Source: UBA7396 sp964527685 (GTDB lineage: Bacteria > Patescibacteriota > Gracilibacteria > BD1-5 > UBA6164). Taken from it: a DNA stretch of 64,000 bases. Of this stretch, positions 11,254 through 22,960 are shown piece by piece. The DNA lies in the NCBI GenBank assembly GCA_964527685.1, contig CAZGOC010000001.1, positions 186,001-250,000 on the forward strand, read 5' to 3'. Position numbers and translations under genes: made by a program. The stretch's first letter is position 1. Each line of letters begins with the position of its first letter. Under the pieces are notes generated by a model. That model saw only the letters and a list, made by a program, of their open reading frames with translations. It was not told the origin of the DNA and made no database searches.

Positions 11254-12702
11254 ATGCACAACTTAAGTCTAACTCAAATAATTGAAAATATTAAATCAAA
11301 AAAAACTACTCCAAAAGAAGTTTTTAACTTTTTTTTAGATAGAATAAACAAATACGATCCTGAATTAAAATCATTTAATTTTATAAATACTTCTTGATTA
11401 CAAGAAGATATTAATCTACCTCTTGCTTGAGTTCCGATTTCTATAAAAGACAACTATGCAGAAGTAGGTATTCCAACTACTTGAGCTTCAAATATATTAA
11501 GAGATTTTAAACCTCCATATGATGCAAGTGTTATAAAAAAGTTAAAAGATGCTTGAATGTCTAGTATTTGAAAAGTAAATATGGACGAATTTGCTATGTG
11601 ATCTACAACAACTACTTCTGCAATTCAAATAACAAAAAATCCTTGGTGAGAAAATAGAATTCCAGGTGGTTCTAGTTGATGAAGTGCAGCATCTGTTAGT
11701 GCTTGACTTGTTCCTGCTTCTTTATGAAGTGATACTTGATGAAGCATAAGACAACCAGCTTCAATGTGTAATATAGTTTGATTTAAGCCTAGTTATTGAA
11801 GAAATTCAAGATATTGAATAATTCCTATGTGAACTAGTTTAGATTGCCCGTGAACTTTAACAAAAACAGTTAGAGATGCTTGATTATTGTATGAAATAAT
11901 GAATTGATTTGATGAAAAAGAAGACACTTCTATAGATTGAAAAGATATAATCGACCAAAAAATTTGGGAAAAAAATGATTTAAAATGATTAAAAGTTTGA
12001 TTACCAAAAGAGTATTTTGAAGAGTGAATTGATGAGTGAGTTAAAAAAACTATTTTAGAAGCTGTGGAAAAAATAAAAGAGCTTTGAGCTGAAATTAAAG
12101 AGATTTCTCTTCCTATGACAAAATATGCAATTGCAACTTATTATATATTAATGCCTGCTGAAGTTTCTACAAATTTAGCAAGAATTGATTGATTAAGATA
12201 TTGAAATGCTTCAAATAAGCCATATTCTACTATGGATGAATTTTATATAAACAATAGATCTGATTGATTTTGAGATGAAGCTCAAAAAAGAATTATTTTA
12301 TGAAGTTATGTTTTATCTGCTTGATATTATGATGCTTATTATAAAAAAGCTTCTCAAGTTAGGACTCTAATTATAAATGATTTCAAAAAAGCTTTTAGTG
12401 AAGTTGATGTAATTGTTTGACCTGTTTCTCCAAATGTTGCTTGGGAAATTGATGAAAAAATTGATGATCCTTTAAAATTATATTTATGAGATGCATATAC
12501 TGTTCCTGCATCGCTTGCTTGATTACCTGCTATTTCAGTTCCAGCTTGATTTAGTGTATCAAATGATAGCAAAAAAGAATTACTACCTGTTTGACTTCAA
12601 ATTATGGCTCCACATATGCAAGACCAAAAAGTTTTAGAGGTGGCAAATGTTTTTGAAAAACATACTAATTATTATAAAAAACAACCAAGTAAATTTTTAT
12701 AA
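11254..12702 (+). CDS. gatA: Glutamyl-tRNA(Gln)/aspartyl-tRNA(Asn) amidotransferase subunit A
   Basis: GatA is the amidase of the GatCAB complex that converts Glu-tRNA(Gln), and in some species Asp-tRNA(Asn), to the amidated form. The 482-residue protein has the complete amidase signature. GVPISIKDNY precedes the catalytic Lys, which lies in SSIGKVNMDEF (K107). The serine loop is PGGSSGGSAASVSAG at about 137-151. LGSDTGGSIRQPA supplies the nucleophile region. In the serine loop two glycines are GGT and two are TGA. gatB and gatC are not nearby. The presence of gltX at 51891 fits a non-discriminating GluRS pathway. Confidence 0.95.
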
Positions 12703-12718
12703 ATTAATTTTTAAAAGA

Positions 12719-13279
12719 GTGTATAATATAACAAGAGAAGATGCTTCTATAAAGTTAAATTTATCTACAAGAAGTATTGATAGATATATAAAATCTTGAA
12801 AATTAAGATCTAAAAAAGACTGAAAAATTGTTTATATTCATCAAGATGATATAAATAATTTCTTATGACTTTGAGAAAAAAAACAAGTAATTATAGAAAA
12901 TAATCAAAAACCAATGGAAAAACACCCTACAAATGAAAAGAGTTTGTCAAGTAATAAAAGTAATGATTTTTGAGTTATTTTTGATAAATTAAAGTTTGAG
13001 ATAAAAATAAAAGACGATGAAATAAAAGAATTAAACAAGCAAATTTGAAAAATGGAAGAAGTTGTAAAAAATTCTATTTCATTAATAGAATTTAAAAAAA
13101 ATCAATTTTTACTTGAAGAATCAAAAAATTCTTTATCTTGAGATATTTCTAATTTAAAAAAAGAAATTGAATCTAAAGAAAAAGTGTTAAAAGAAGAGAA
13201 AAAACTAAATTTAATACTTATAATAACAACTATAATATTATTTTTATGACTTGTAGTTGTATTTTTAATAAAGATTTAA
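12719..13279 (+). CDS. MerR/excisionase-like HTH protein with coiled coil and C-terminal membrane anchor
   Basis: The frame is about 186 residues. Residues 3-50 look like a MerR/excisionase winged helix (DASIKLNLSTRSIDRYIKSG, then a basic wing and HQDDINNF). A long charged coiled coil follows, and one hydrophobic segment ends the protein (LIITTIILFLGLVVVFLIKI). This architecture would hold a DNA-binding or adaptor domain at the membrane. No ATG is available in frame. The GTG at 12719 is my best start; ATT or ATA upstream are alternatives. The gene lies between gatA and a tRNA. Target and role are unknown. Confidence 0.65.
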
Positions 13280-13292
13280 AAAATCTTTTCTA

Positions 13293-13366
13293 GTCCTCAT
13301 AGTTTAGTGGAAGAACAATCCCCTCCTAAGGGATAAACACAAGTTCGATTCTTGTTGGGGATACCA
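13293..13366 (+). tRNA. tRNA-Arg (anticodon CCU)
   Basis: The cloverleaf folds fully. The acceptor GTCCTCA pairs with TGGGGAT using two G-U pairs, the anticodon stem ATCCC/GGGAT holds the loop CTCCTAA, and the T arm is ACAAG-TTCGATT-CTTGT. Anticodon CCU reads AGG. The 3' CCA is encoded. Confidence 0.92.
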
Positions 13367-13544
13367 TGCCTAATATATCATTAATGAATTTTAATTTTAG
13401 TTTTCAAATGACTAAAAATCATCTTAATCAGTTTATCAAGTTTCATATTTTTTACTATTATGCCAAAAAATTAACACATTAAAAATATAGGAATTAAAAC
13501 CCTCAAAATAAATTTTAATAATTTTTTATTATCTTTCTTTATTT

Positions 13545-13721
13545 TTATTTTTTTTGTTTAATTAAAGAGTCAACTTTTGTTTTTACATCTCCTTTTATTG
13601 AAAATAAATCAAATACTTTTTTATTATTATCAAGTTTTTTTCTCTTCTCTTCAAGATTTTTTTTTACTTCTTTTAATGAGTATCAAATAGGCCAATAACC
13701 TCAAGAATTTTCTCAAGTCAT
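13545..13721 (-). CDS. Small hypothetical protein
   Basis: This is a 58-residue frame starting MTGENSGGYWPIGYSLKEVK, followed by a Lys-rich helical stretch. The N-terminal GGYWPIGYSLKE contains three TGA-encoded glycines and is not of low complexity, which argues for a real gene. I do not recognise a family. It lies alone between tRNA-Arg and the recX-like gene. No signal peptide or membrane segment is seen. About 180 bp on its left and 210 bp on its right hold nothing else I can name. Confidence 0.5.
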
Positions 13722-13930
13722 AATTTTAAAATTGTTAAATAATATAATTACAAGAATAAAATAAGTTTACAAAAAACTATTTATTATTTAATTACCTATT
13801 CTTATGAAAAAATTATATAAAAAAATAAAAGAAAATCAAGGTATAATTATTACAAGAAAACTTACTAAATAAATACTTTAATCTAATAATTGAAATGTAT
13901 CTAAAAAAGTTTTAATTTTGTAAAAAATTT

Positions 13931-14725
13931 TTATAAACACTCCCTTATATCTCTATAATTAAATCACTTTAACAATAACTTATTTATTATTTTTTTGTCA
14001 TCTAGGTTTTTATTTCTAAAAATTTCTATTTGATTTTTAATTTCTTGTTTTTCATCTAAAAAGTTTATTTCTTCTAAAATATTTTCTACAAATTCCCTGT
14101 CTTTTTCTCTTTTAATAAGTTTTTGTTTGATATAATTTATTGATTTGTTTTTTTGTTTTAAGCTCAAAATCTCTTTTAAAACTTTATCTTTATTTAATAA
14201 ACTAGGTCATGATTGTAGTAAAATTATGTGTTTAGAAATCAAATCTTTATCAAATTTTTTTAAAAATAGTTTTTGTTTTATATAATCAATATTTTTTCAT
14301 AAAAAAGTATGGTTTTTTATTACTTCCTCAATCATTTTTTCTTCATCAATATATTTTGTTAATTCATCAAATACTTTTAAAGCAATATCTAAATCTTCTA
14401 CTTTTTGATAGAGTTTTTCTTTTAATTTATTTTTTGTTGGAAAATATTTATAAATATAGTTTAATCAATACTGTTTTAAATTGTCTATATCTTTATAATA
14501 CTTTTTTATTTTATCTTTTTTCTTTCAATTTATTTCATCAAATGTAATTTCTTTTTTATTTATTTTATCTAAAAGTTTTACTTTTTTATTTTTTTGTTTA
14601 ATAAGTAAATCAAAATACTTTTGAAATTCATCTTGTGAATTAAACAAAACTCTTTCTTCTAAAACTCAAATAAAAGCCTCTAAACTAGAGACTGCTTTTA
14701 TTTGTTTTGAAGTTGGAGTAAACAT
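13931..14725 (-). CDS. recX: RecX-like regulatory protein
   Basis: The 264-residue, mostly helical, Lys-rich protein has the repeated three-helix organisation of RecX, a modulator of RecA filaments. Visible repeat cores include IDYIKQKLFLKKFDKDLI, SINYIKQKLIKREKD and the terminal GFNYRDIRECL, which matches the KGFxYxxI end of RecX repeats. The N-terminal segment (ISSLEAF-like, then YFPTKNKLKEKL) is also compatible. recA itself is about 30 kb away in this window. The gene is followed 7 nt upstream by a secreted protein gene and shares its strand. The assignment rests on repeat pattern rather than strong identity. Confidence 0.6.
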
Positions 14726-14732
14726 TAAAAAA

Positions 14733-15473
14733 CTATTTTAATTCTAAAATTTTTTCTATATCAGTAAAATCACTTTCACTAAGTATATTATTAATTCATT
14801 TTATAACATAATCAACTATATTTGTTAATTTTTTGTTTTTTTGTTTTAATTGTTCTAATTGTAAAATTACATTGTTTAATACTTCTACTTTTTTTGTTGT
14901 ATCATCTCAAAGCTTTTCATTTAATTTTTTTTCAAAATTTGAAATGATTCCATCAAGTTTTTTTGTTACTGCTTTAGAAAGTCATTTATTTTCAACTTTT
15001 TTTTCTTCATCATACTTTTTTTCAACTTCTTTTTGAGTTATTTTTTCTTCTTTATCATCATCATTATCAACTATTTTAGCAACTAAAGTTTTGCTACAAT
15101 ATCTATCATTTTGATGAGTTATAGCACAAATTCTATAATAATTTATTCCATCTTTGGGATTTTCATCAGTATATGAAGTAAATCATATATCACTGTCATA
15201 CTTTATATATCAATCATCTGGATATACAGGATTTGGATTTGAATTTGATCTTACTACTTTATAATACTTAAAATCTCATTTTGAAAAATTATCAAATCTC
15301 GTCCAATTTAAAATCACATCATCTCAATCAACTTTTAAAGTAAAGTTAAATTCATTTTTAGTTATAGGATCTTTATATCAATTATCTTTATCATTATAAG
15401 TTGCTTTTGAAACTAAAGGTGATAAAAACATAGTTCAAACTAAAAATCAAGCTATTATTTTATTTTTAACCAT
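14733..15473 (-). CDS. Secreted protein with fibronectin-III-like domain and coiled coil
   Basis: This 246-residue protein has an N-terminal signal sequence (MVKNKIIAGFLVGTMFLSPL, cleavage likely after SKA). A beta-sandwich-like domain covers about residues 38-135, with FTLKVDGDDVILNWTRF, FKYYKVVRSN and YYRICAITHQNDRYCS resembling an FN3 fold. A charged coiled coil runs from about 140 to the end. It is probably exported and may bind surface partners. No catalytic residues are seen. It precedes the recX-like gene by 7 nt, so they may be co-transcribed, although no functional link is evident. Confidence 0.65.
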
Positions 15474-15541
15474 ATAATATAAATTATAAATATAAAATTG
15501 AAATTAATTAATTTCACAAAAATTCTATCATAATAAAATTA

Positions 15542-16576
15542 TTAGTCAATTTTTTTAGTATAAAAATTATAACTATTTTTTAAGCTTTCTTCTAAAGGAG
15601 TTTTTGCTTCAAAAGAGAGTATTTTTCTAGCTTTTGAAGGATTACAATAAACTTTTGCTAAATCTCCTGGTCTTCTATCAAGTATTTTATAAGGAACTTC
15701 TTTTTTTATAATTTTTGATACTTCAAAAATCATTTGCATAACTGAAACTCAAGTTCAAACTCACAAATTAAATACTTCAAAAATTGGAGTGTTAATATTT
15801 TCTAGGTATTTATATGATTTTAAATGTCAGTCAATTAAATCACAAACATCTATATAATCTCTAACTCAAGTCCCATCAATAGTATCATAATCATTTCAAA
15901 AAACTCATACTTCTTTTAACTCTCAAGTTACTACTTTAAAAATATATGGCAATAAATTATTTGGAATTCAAACAGGATTTTCTCATAAATAACCATCTTT
16001 ATGTGCTCAAATAGGATTAAAATATCTTAAATTTACAACTTTAAATTGACTAGTTTTTACTAAATCTCTTAAAATATTTTCAAGTAAGAATTTTGTAGTT
16101 CAATAAGGATTAGAACATTCTCAAATATCTCAATCCTCAGAGACCGAGCTTTCTTCAAGCCCGGTCTCAAAATTAGAGGCTTTATAAACAGTTGCAGAGC
16201 TTGAAAAAATTATATTTTTAACTCCAAATTCATTAATTATTTCAAATAAATTTAAACTTCAAATAATATTGTTTTCATAATACAAAAATGGTTTTAATAC
16301 ACTTTCTCAAACTGCTTTTAATCAAGCAAAATGCAAAACTCAATCAAAATTATACTTTGAAAATACTTCTTTTAATCATTGTTTATCAAGTAAATCAACT
16401 TTATAAAAATCAACTTCTATTCAAGAAAGTGTTTTTTTTATATTTTCTAAAACATTTAAGTTAGTGTTTGATAGATTATCAATTATTACACATTTATATC
16501 AAGCATTTGTAAAAGAAACAACTGCATGTGACCCTATATATCAAAGTCATCCTGTGATTAAAAGAGTTTTTGACAT
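15542..16576 (-). CDS. galE: UDP-glucose 4-epimerase
   Basis: GalE interconverts UDP-glucose and UDP-galactose (or the N-acetyl forms), using bound NAD. The 344-residue protein has the Rossmann motif ITGGLGYIGSHA at residues 7-18, the FAGLKAVGESV loop, SSSATVY with the catalytic serine/threonine region, the YGTTKF catalytic Tyr-Lys pair, NLRYFNPIGAH, and RPGDLAKVYCNPSKA near the end. It begins 1 nt downstream of the phosphomannomutase gene on the same strand, so both probably supply sugar nucleotides for surface glycans. Confidence 0.93.
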
Positions 16577-16577
16577 T

Positions 16578-17321
16578 TTAGTTTGTGATTAATGTTTTAA
16601 TATATTTTTTTGTATCTTCTATAGTTTCAACTTTTTTTGATGTAACTCAAATAGTAAGTGGTGGATAGTCATTTCCTCCTGGGAAAATAGCATCTCAAAC
16701 AAAAATCATTTCATCAAGAGAAATACCTAAAATTTCATTTAATTTTTGCATTCAATAAGCTTTATCAACTCACGATTTTGTGATATCTATAGAACTTGAT
16801 CATCAAATAAGTATATTAAAATTTTGTAAGTCTTTTAATATATAATTTCTAATTTTTTTTCTTTTTTCTTGATCTGGGTCCCAAGTATGTTTAGCTTCTA
16901 AAGGAGCTTCTTGTCATAAAGCAGAAAATGTAATTTGAGTTCATCTATCTTCTACTTGTTTTCACCAAATTTTTTCTGGTTTTAAATCAAGGTCCTCTAT
17001 AGCATCTTCAAGCACTTTTACTATGTATTGTCTTTCCTCTAAACTAAAATCAAGAGAATATTTTTTTTGCCAACTTCAATTTTCAAATTGATACATTTTT
17101 GTTCAACAAGTTGGAAGTATCAAAAGATTTTTTAAAATATTTTCATCATTTCACAAAAAAGATATAACTTGCTTTTCAAATTGTACATAATCTCATCCTG
17201 AAATAATTGCAACTTTGTATTTTGTAAGCAGATTTTTAAATAAATCTGTCATTTCTTGACCCATTTGTCATTTTGATGGAGCTAAAGTCCCATCCATATC
17301 AAAAGCTATTAATTTAAACAT
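16578..17321 (-). CDS. Phosphomannomutase, eukaryotic-type HAD fold
   Basis: The 247-residue protein is a HAD-IIB hydrolase-fold enzyme resembling the eukaryotic phosphomannomutases that make mannose-1-phosphate. The nucleophile motif is FDMDGTLAPSK (D8, D10). Motif II is IISGCDY. The C-terminal motif is GISLDEMIFVGDAIFPGGND with the metal-binding aspartates. GSSSIDITKSGVDKAYG is the usual lysine motif. It lies 14 nt downstream of grpE and 1 nt upstream of galE, which supports a role in sugar nucleotide supply. A sugar phosphatase remains possible, but the length and GKQVEDRGTQITFSALGQ favour PMM. Confidence 0.82.
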
Positions 17322-17335
17322 AAAATAATTAATAA

Positions 17336-17875
17336 TTAAACTCAAATAACTACTTTTGCCACTCTTAAAACTCTATCTCAAAGGATATATCATTTTTCAA
17401 ATTCATCAATTATTTTTCATTCATTTCAAGGACTTGGTACTTGAGTCATAACTTCGTGTTTATTTGGGTCAACTTCATGATTTAAAGAATCAAATTGATC
17501 TACTCAAAGTCATTTTAGGTCTTGTTTTAGTGATTTTTCAAGGATTAAAAGTCAATTAAATATACTTGAATTTTTTTCTTCTTCTTTAGTATTTTTTATA
17601 ATTCTTTCAATATCATCAACTCTTGGTAATATCTTTTTTAAAATATCATATTTCAAAAAAAACATCATCTCTTCTCTATCTCTTTCACTTCTTGTTTTAA
17701 AATTTACATAATCAGCTTGAGTTCTATTAAGTAAATCTTTTAGTTTTGAGATTTCTTCATTTTGTGTTGTAGTATTTTTTGTTATTTCTTCATTTTCTTG
17801 TGAATTTTTTAGTGTTTCAATTTCTTCTTGTAGCTCCACTAAATCATCTTGAAGTATTTCATCTTTTTGTGTCAT
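17336..17875 (-). CDS. grpE: Nucleotide exchange factor GrpE
   Basis: GrpE releases ADP from the DnaK chaperone. The 179-residue protein has the expected acidic, coiled-coil N-terminus (residues 5-60), then the dimerisation helices (LNRTQADYVNFKTRSERDRE), and a C-terminal beta domain with KYDILKKILPRVDDIERI, GVDQFDSLNHEVDPNKHEVM and a GYILGDRVLRVAKVVIGV ending. All of these are typical GrpE blocks. dnaK and dnaJ are not adjacent here, which is unusual but not rare in reduced genomes. The gene sits 113 nt downstream of the PKD protein and 14 nt upstream of the phosphomannomutase. Confidence 0.92.
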
Positions 17876-17988
17876 TTTTATAATTATTAAATTCTAAGTA
17901 ATACTAATTATATAGATTTTTTAGTTTTTTCAAGTTTTGCAAGGTTTAGTATTTTAAAATTTAAAAAAATTTTATAGCTGTTAAACTT

Positions 17989-20900
17989 TTATTTCTTTTT
18001 ATCAACTTCATCTAAAGTCCAAAAATCTCAATCATCTTTAGTATTATTACTATTATTTACACTAGTAGATTGACTTTCATCTCAAACTCACTTTAACCAA
18101 TTAGGAATTTCCATCCCATCTTCCCATAATTCATTTGAGTTATCTTTTTTAGGTTTATCTAAAGAGTTTTTTTTCTCTTTAGTAGCTTGGTCTTTACTAT
18201 CAGTTTTTTTGACTTTTTTTTCTTTTTTTTCTTCCACTTTTTCTTCTTCTTGTTTTACTTCTTCTAAAGTAGTTATACTATTATCAGTAGTAGATTTTAA
18301 CCAATCTGGGATACTATCATCAGTTGTTTGCAGTTCAATTAAATCTTGATTATCTAAAAGTATATCATCTTCTTTTTTACTATCTGATTTTTTAACTTTT
18401 TCTTCTTCTTTTATCTCTTCTTTTGCCATTTTTTCTTCAGAAATAACTCATTTTAACCAATCTGGGACTTTTTCATCTTCTATTTTAGTTTCTACTACTA
18501 CATCGTCTACTTTTAAGTTATTTTCTTTGTTTGTATTTAGTGTAGATTCTTTAGCTAAATCTACTTTCTCTTTTTTTACCTCATCTTTTTTTTCTTCTTC
18601 TACTTTAAATTCAGTTTTTTTTGTATTTCAACTTAACCAATCAGGCACTTTTTCTTCTTCCACTTTAGGAGACTCTTTTATTACCAATGGATCTTGTTCT
18701 ACTTTAGCTGTATTTGGAGAATTTAACCAATCTGGAGTTTTTGCTTCTAAAATATCCTCTTTTTTTTCATCTTTTACTTTTAACGGTTCTTTAACTTCAC
18801 TTTTTGAATCATTTAGTATATCTCAAGTTTGATTTGATGTTTTTTCAATTATAAAATCTTGTAATCATTGATTTTTATTTTTATTTGTCAGCTTAAACCA
18901 TACAAAGAAAACTATAATAATTAAAATAACTCATAAAAATATTAATCAAATTATTTTAGATACTCAAGATAATAATCAAACAACTTTATTACTTGAAGCA
19001 TTTTCTTTAGAAACTTCATTTACTATTTCTTTTGGTATATTATCAACTGATCCATAAATAAATACTTGTAATTGAGTTTTTATAGTTAACTTATCTTCAT
19101 TTGATATTAAAGAAGTATCTTTTATCATTGAAAGTATTTCTTTTCATAATACTTTGTTTTGTTCTAATTTATCTGGATTTGATTTTATGTTATCAAGTTT
19201 TTCTATGATTTTATCATATTCTACTATTTCTTTTGGTATAAGGTTTTTAACTACAGTGTAAGCCATATTTCTTAAAGATTGGTCTTGATCTCAAGTTACT
19301 AAAAACGATTCTAGTAATGATATAATTTCATCTTTATTTGATACTCAAATTTCATCAATAAATCACTCAAACTCTAAAATTACTTTAGTCTTTTCAGTAT
19401 CATAAAACCATTCTTCTTGCAATTTTTGAACATATTTCATTCATTTTAATCTATGTTCTTGTGGTAATTGTTGAACAAAAGTTTTTAATTTTTCAACCTT
19501 TACTTTATCACTATCACTTATTCAATCAAATTTTATTGATTCAATATTTATTTCCTCATCTTTTATATATTTTTTTTCTATTTTAATATCTGTTGAATCA
19601 ATGATTTCTCATGATTTAGATGTAGTATAAATTCTAAATGTTTGAGTTTTTGAATCATTTAAAACAACTTCAATAATTCAAGCATTTTCATAACTAGGTA
19701 ATGTTTTATTATCTATATCATCATCTTTTGTTCAATTTAAATCACTATCTATATTTATATCATTATCTATTGCATAATTTAATTCTTCATCTTTTTTTTG
19801 TAGATATATATAAACTTTTTGCTCTTGATCTAGAGAAATAGTATTATTTTCAATACTTTGATTTGAAAGCATATATAAACTAGTAGAGTTTTTTGCTTTC
19901 ATCATTTCTTTTAAATCTTTAGTTATTTCTTGAGATTTAGTTTTTGTTTTAGTTCATTCAGATATTTTTAAAGAAACTTCATGACTTGATTTATTATCTT
20001 CATAAGTATATGTAAAATTATTTTGTTGTTCTACTTTATTTCAATCTCACATATCCCAAACTACTTTATCATATTTTCAAGCACTTGTATTGAAAAATAC
20101 ATAAGTATTTCAAATAGAATAATATTTAAAATCAGGAGTTAGTATATTTGCAACATTCATTTCAATAGTTCTCACATTTGTCATTCATTTATATTTTATT
20201 CTAAGTTTTGAATAAAAAATTCATGATTTTTCAAATTTATAAGTTATATTTGGAGTTTTTGTTTCTTCATCATAAAATCAATCTCAATCAAAATCCCAAG
20301 CATATTCACTATCTTTTGTTATATCTTGTCATAATACATTTTTTACAGTAGTTGTAAATACTACCTCTTCTCAAATTAAAACACTATTTTTATCTACTTT
20401 TAAATCAGCTAAAGGAGTATTTATATTATCTCAAGAAAGAGAAATAAAATATTTATTTGAATCAATTTCTTCACTTGAAATTCTTGTGTCATTATTATCT
20501 CTCATAACAACTACAAAATAATAATTTCAAGTTATTTTTGGTATTACAAAAGTTGTATTTGGTAAAGAAGTCATTCTAAAATCTTGAGGAGCTGGATCTG
20601 AATCAGTATAATAATACCATAAATATGATTGTATAACTCCATCTGGATCTTGTGCTCATAATGCAGAAACTCAAACAATAACTGGATCTGTTTCAGTACT
20701 TTGAGCAGTTATGCTTATACTAGATAAAACAGGTTTTAGATTTTCTACTTTTACCCAAGTTTCAGTAGAATGAGTTTTTCAATTTTTATCACTTTTAATA
20801 GTTAATTTAATAGGAAAACATCATAATTCTGAAAATTTATAACTAGCATCTTTTGAAGTTACATATTTATCATTTCATATTTTCCAAGTATATGAAAGTC

Positions 20901-22848
20901 AATTATTTGATCAATCAATATTTATACTATCTCAAGATTTAAAGCTAATAGTTTTTACTTTATCAACTATATAAGCTCAATTATTACAAGCAGTATTGTC
21001 AAATTTTGGCACATCAGTTCATCATAAATCAACACTTATTGCAGCATAAGGACTATCTGATTCTGATATATATACAGTTTTTGTTAAAAAATTTGATTTT
21101 CAATCTTTATCTTTTACAGTTAGTTTAGCATTAAACATTCAGCTTTTACTATATCTATGACTCATTTTATTACTTATAGTTTGTTCTTGAGTTCCATCTC
21201 AAAAATCCCATTCAAAATATTTTGCATTAGGAGAAATTACAGAAAATCTAACTACTCTGTCTCTTTGAGCTACTCTAGGAACTGGAACAAATTCTAAAGA
21301 TAGAGTTGAGTTTATTTTTACTTTTTGAGTTTTTATACTAGTCATATCATCTGGGTCTATTACCTCCAAAGTTACACTATGATCTCAAATACTATCAAAA
21401 GTATAATATCAAATAGCTCATTTATTATCTATTGAATCAATTTCAATTTTTTCTCAATTTATCATCCAATTATATTTTAATTTTCCATCATCGCTATAAT
21501 CAGGATCATAACTTCTACTTCAATCAAATAAAACTTTATTTGGTTTTGAGCTATCAGGAATTGAATAAACATATTCAGCTATAGGAGCTCTTGAATTTAT
21601 ATAAATTATTTTTGTATCAGTATCATTATTTCATTGAGCATCTTTTACATTTAATTGTATATTGTATCTTCATTTTTCTTTAAAATCATAATTTAGGATA
21701 TTTCAGTTTTTTGTTGTTAAGATTTTGTCATTTGAAATATCTATTATATTCCAAGAATATGATAAGTTTTTTTCATTTACTGAAGGTCTTGCTGAAAATA
21801 CAAATTTTTCTCAAATAAATCAATCATCTTTGTTTGCTTGAATAGTTGCAATAGGTTTATGAATTGCAACTACAAATTTTCTTTCAATAGTTTTTCATTC
21901 ATTAGTTGTTAGTTTTAATACAACTGGATAGTTTCACTCTTTAGAGTATACAACTCTTTCAACTTTTGGAGATCAATCATTACTTCTTGAGGCTCAATTT
22001 CAAAAAGTCCATTCAGTTTTTCTAAATTTAGCACCTCCTGTTGGAGTTGAGTTTGTTGCATCAAATATTAATCAATAATTAGATTCTTCAGGTGTAAATT
22101 TTATTTCATCATTTTCTCTTAATCAAACAGAATTTATATTAATAATAATAGATGCTACTTTTTCTTTTACTTCTACAACTCATCTTGATGAAAAAGGTAA
22201 TATGTCAGTATATCATCAACTATTTTTATGATTTGATTTTACGTCTAAAAATACAGAAAAATTTCCTTCATCTCTAAATGTATAGTTTATTGAAGCTCAT
22301 CTTCAAATTACTCTTTTTATTCATCAATTATCAAACCACCATATATAATTACTTGAAGGAATTATAGTTCAACTAGGATCTGTAACTTTTCATCTAAAAG
22401 TTGTTGTTAATGGAGCATTTCAAGTATTTGGAGATACTTCAACTGATCAAGTTATTTTTTGTATATTAACTTTTTCAATATATTCATCTAGTTTTTTTAT
22501 AATTTCTTCATAAGCAACCTCACTATTTGGAGATTGAAGTCATTTTTCAACAGCTATTTTTAAATCATTATAATAATTTTGATTTTTTAAACTATCAGGT
22601 AAATAATTATATCAAATTTTTGCATTTGATAATATTTTATCTGCTACTGATTTACTTATAGTTCATTTAACTTCAAAATTTTCTTTTAATTTAAAATACT
22701 CTTTTACCATTAAGTATCTATACTCATTAAAAGTTCACTTATCAATATCTCTAAGTGTGCTATAATCCTCAATTGAGGCATTTGCTTGAAATAAATTTAA
22801 AAATGATAAAGATAATATCAATGTAGTTAAAAATATATTTTTTTTCAT
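17989..22848 (-). CDS. Giant PKD-repeat surface protein with membrane anchor and PDWL-repeat tail
   Basis: This is the longest gene in the window (1619 residues). A signal peptide (MKKNIFLTTLILSLSFLNLF, cleavage near ANA) is followed by a helical region and then about eight or nine PKD/Ig-like repeats up to about residue 990. Clear repeats include YFEWDFGDGTQEQ, YAWDFDGDGFYD, VVWDMGDGNKVE and TEWTFGNGAS. A helical stalk leads to a single transmembrane helix near residues 1295-1318 (GLIFLGVILIIIVFFVWF). The last 300 residues are a charged cytoplasmic tail with five PDWL or PNWL motifs at about 1372, 1402, 1462, 1514 and 1582. The outside part is probably an adhesin or surface-layer component. 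The tail motifs look like docking sites for a partner. The function is inferred. Confidence 0.85.
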
Positions 22849-22920
22849 AATTTATTATTAAATATTTTAAATTTGTTTTTATTTTATCATATATTTTTAT
22901 TAGTTGCAAATTTTTTGCAA

Positions 22921-22957
22921 TAAAAAAGCTTTTAATTTTCATTAAAAGCTTTTTTTA
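22921..22957 (-). terminator. Terminator after fusA
   Basis: A 14-bp perfect stem (AAAAAAGCTTTTAA with its complement, loop TTTTCA) lies just past the fusA stop. It is flanked by A and T runs on both sides, so it could work on either strand; fusA is the gene it serves. Confidence 0.85.
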
Positions 22958-22960
22958 AAA

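Noticed and set aside
13804..13872. 22-codon frame MKKLYKKIKENQGIIITRKL...
   Set aside because: Too short, Lys-rich in an AT-rich region, and no support from start signals or family.
17989..22848. CRISPR array or direct DNA repeat in the PKD gene
   Set aside because: The repetition is at protein-domain level only; no regular DNA repeat with spacers was seen anywhere in the window.
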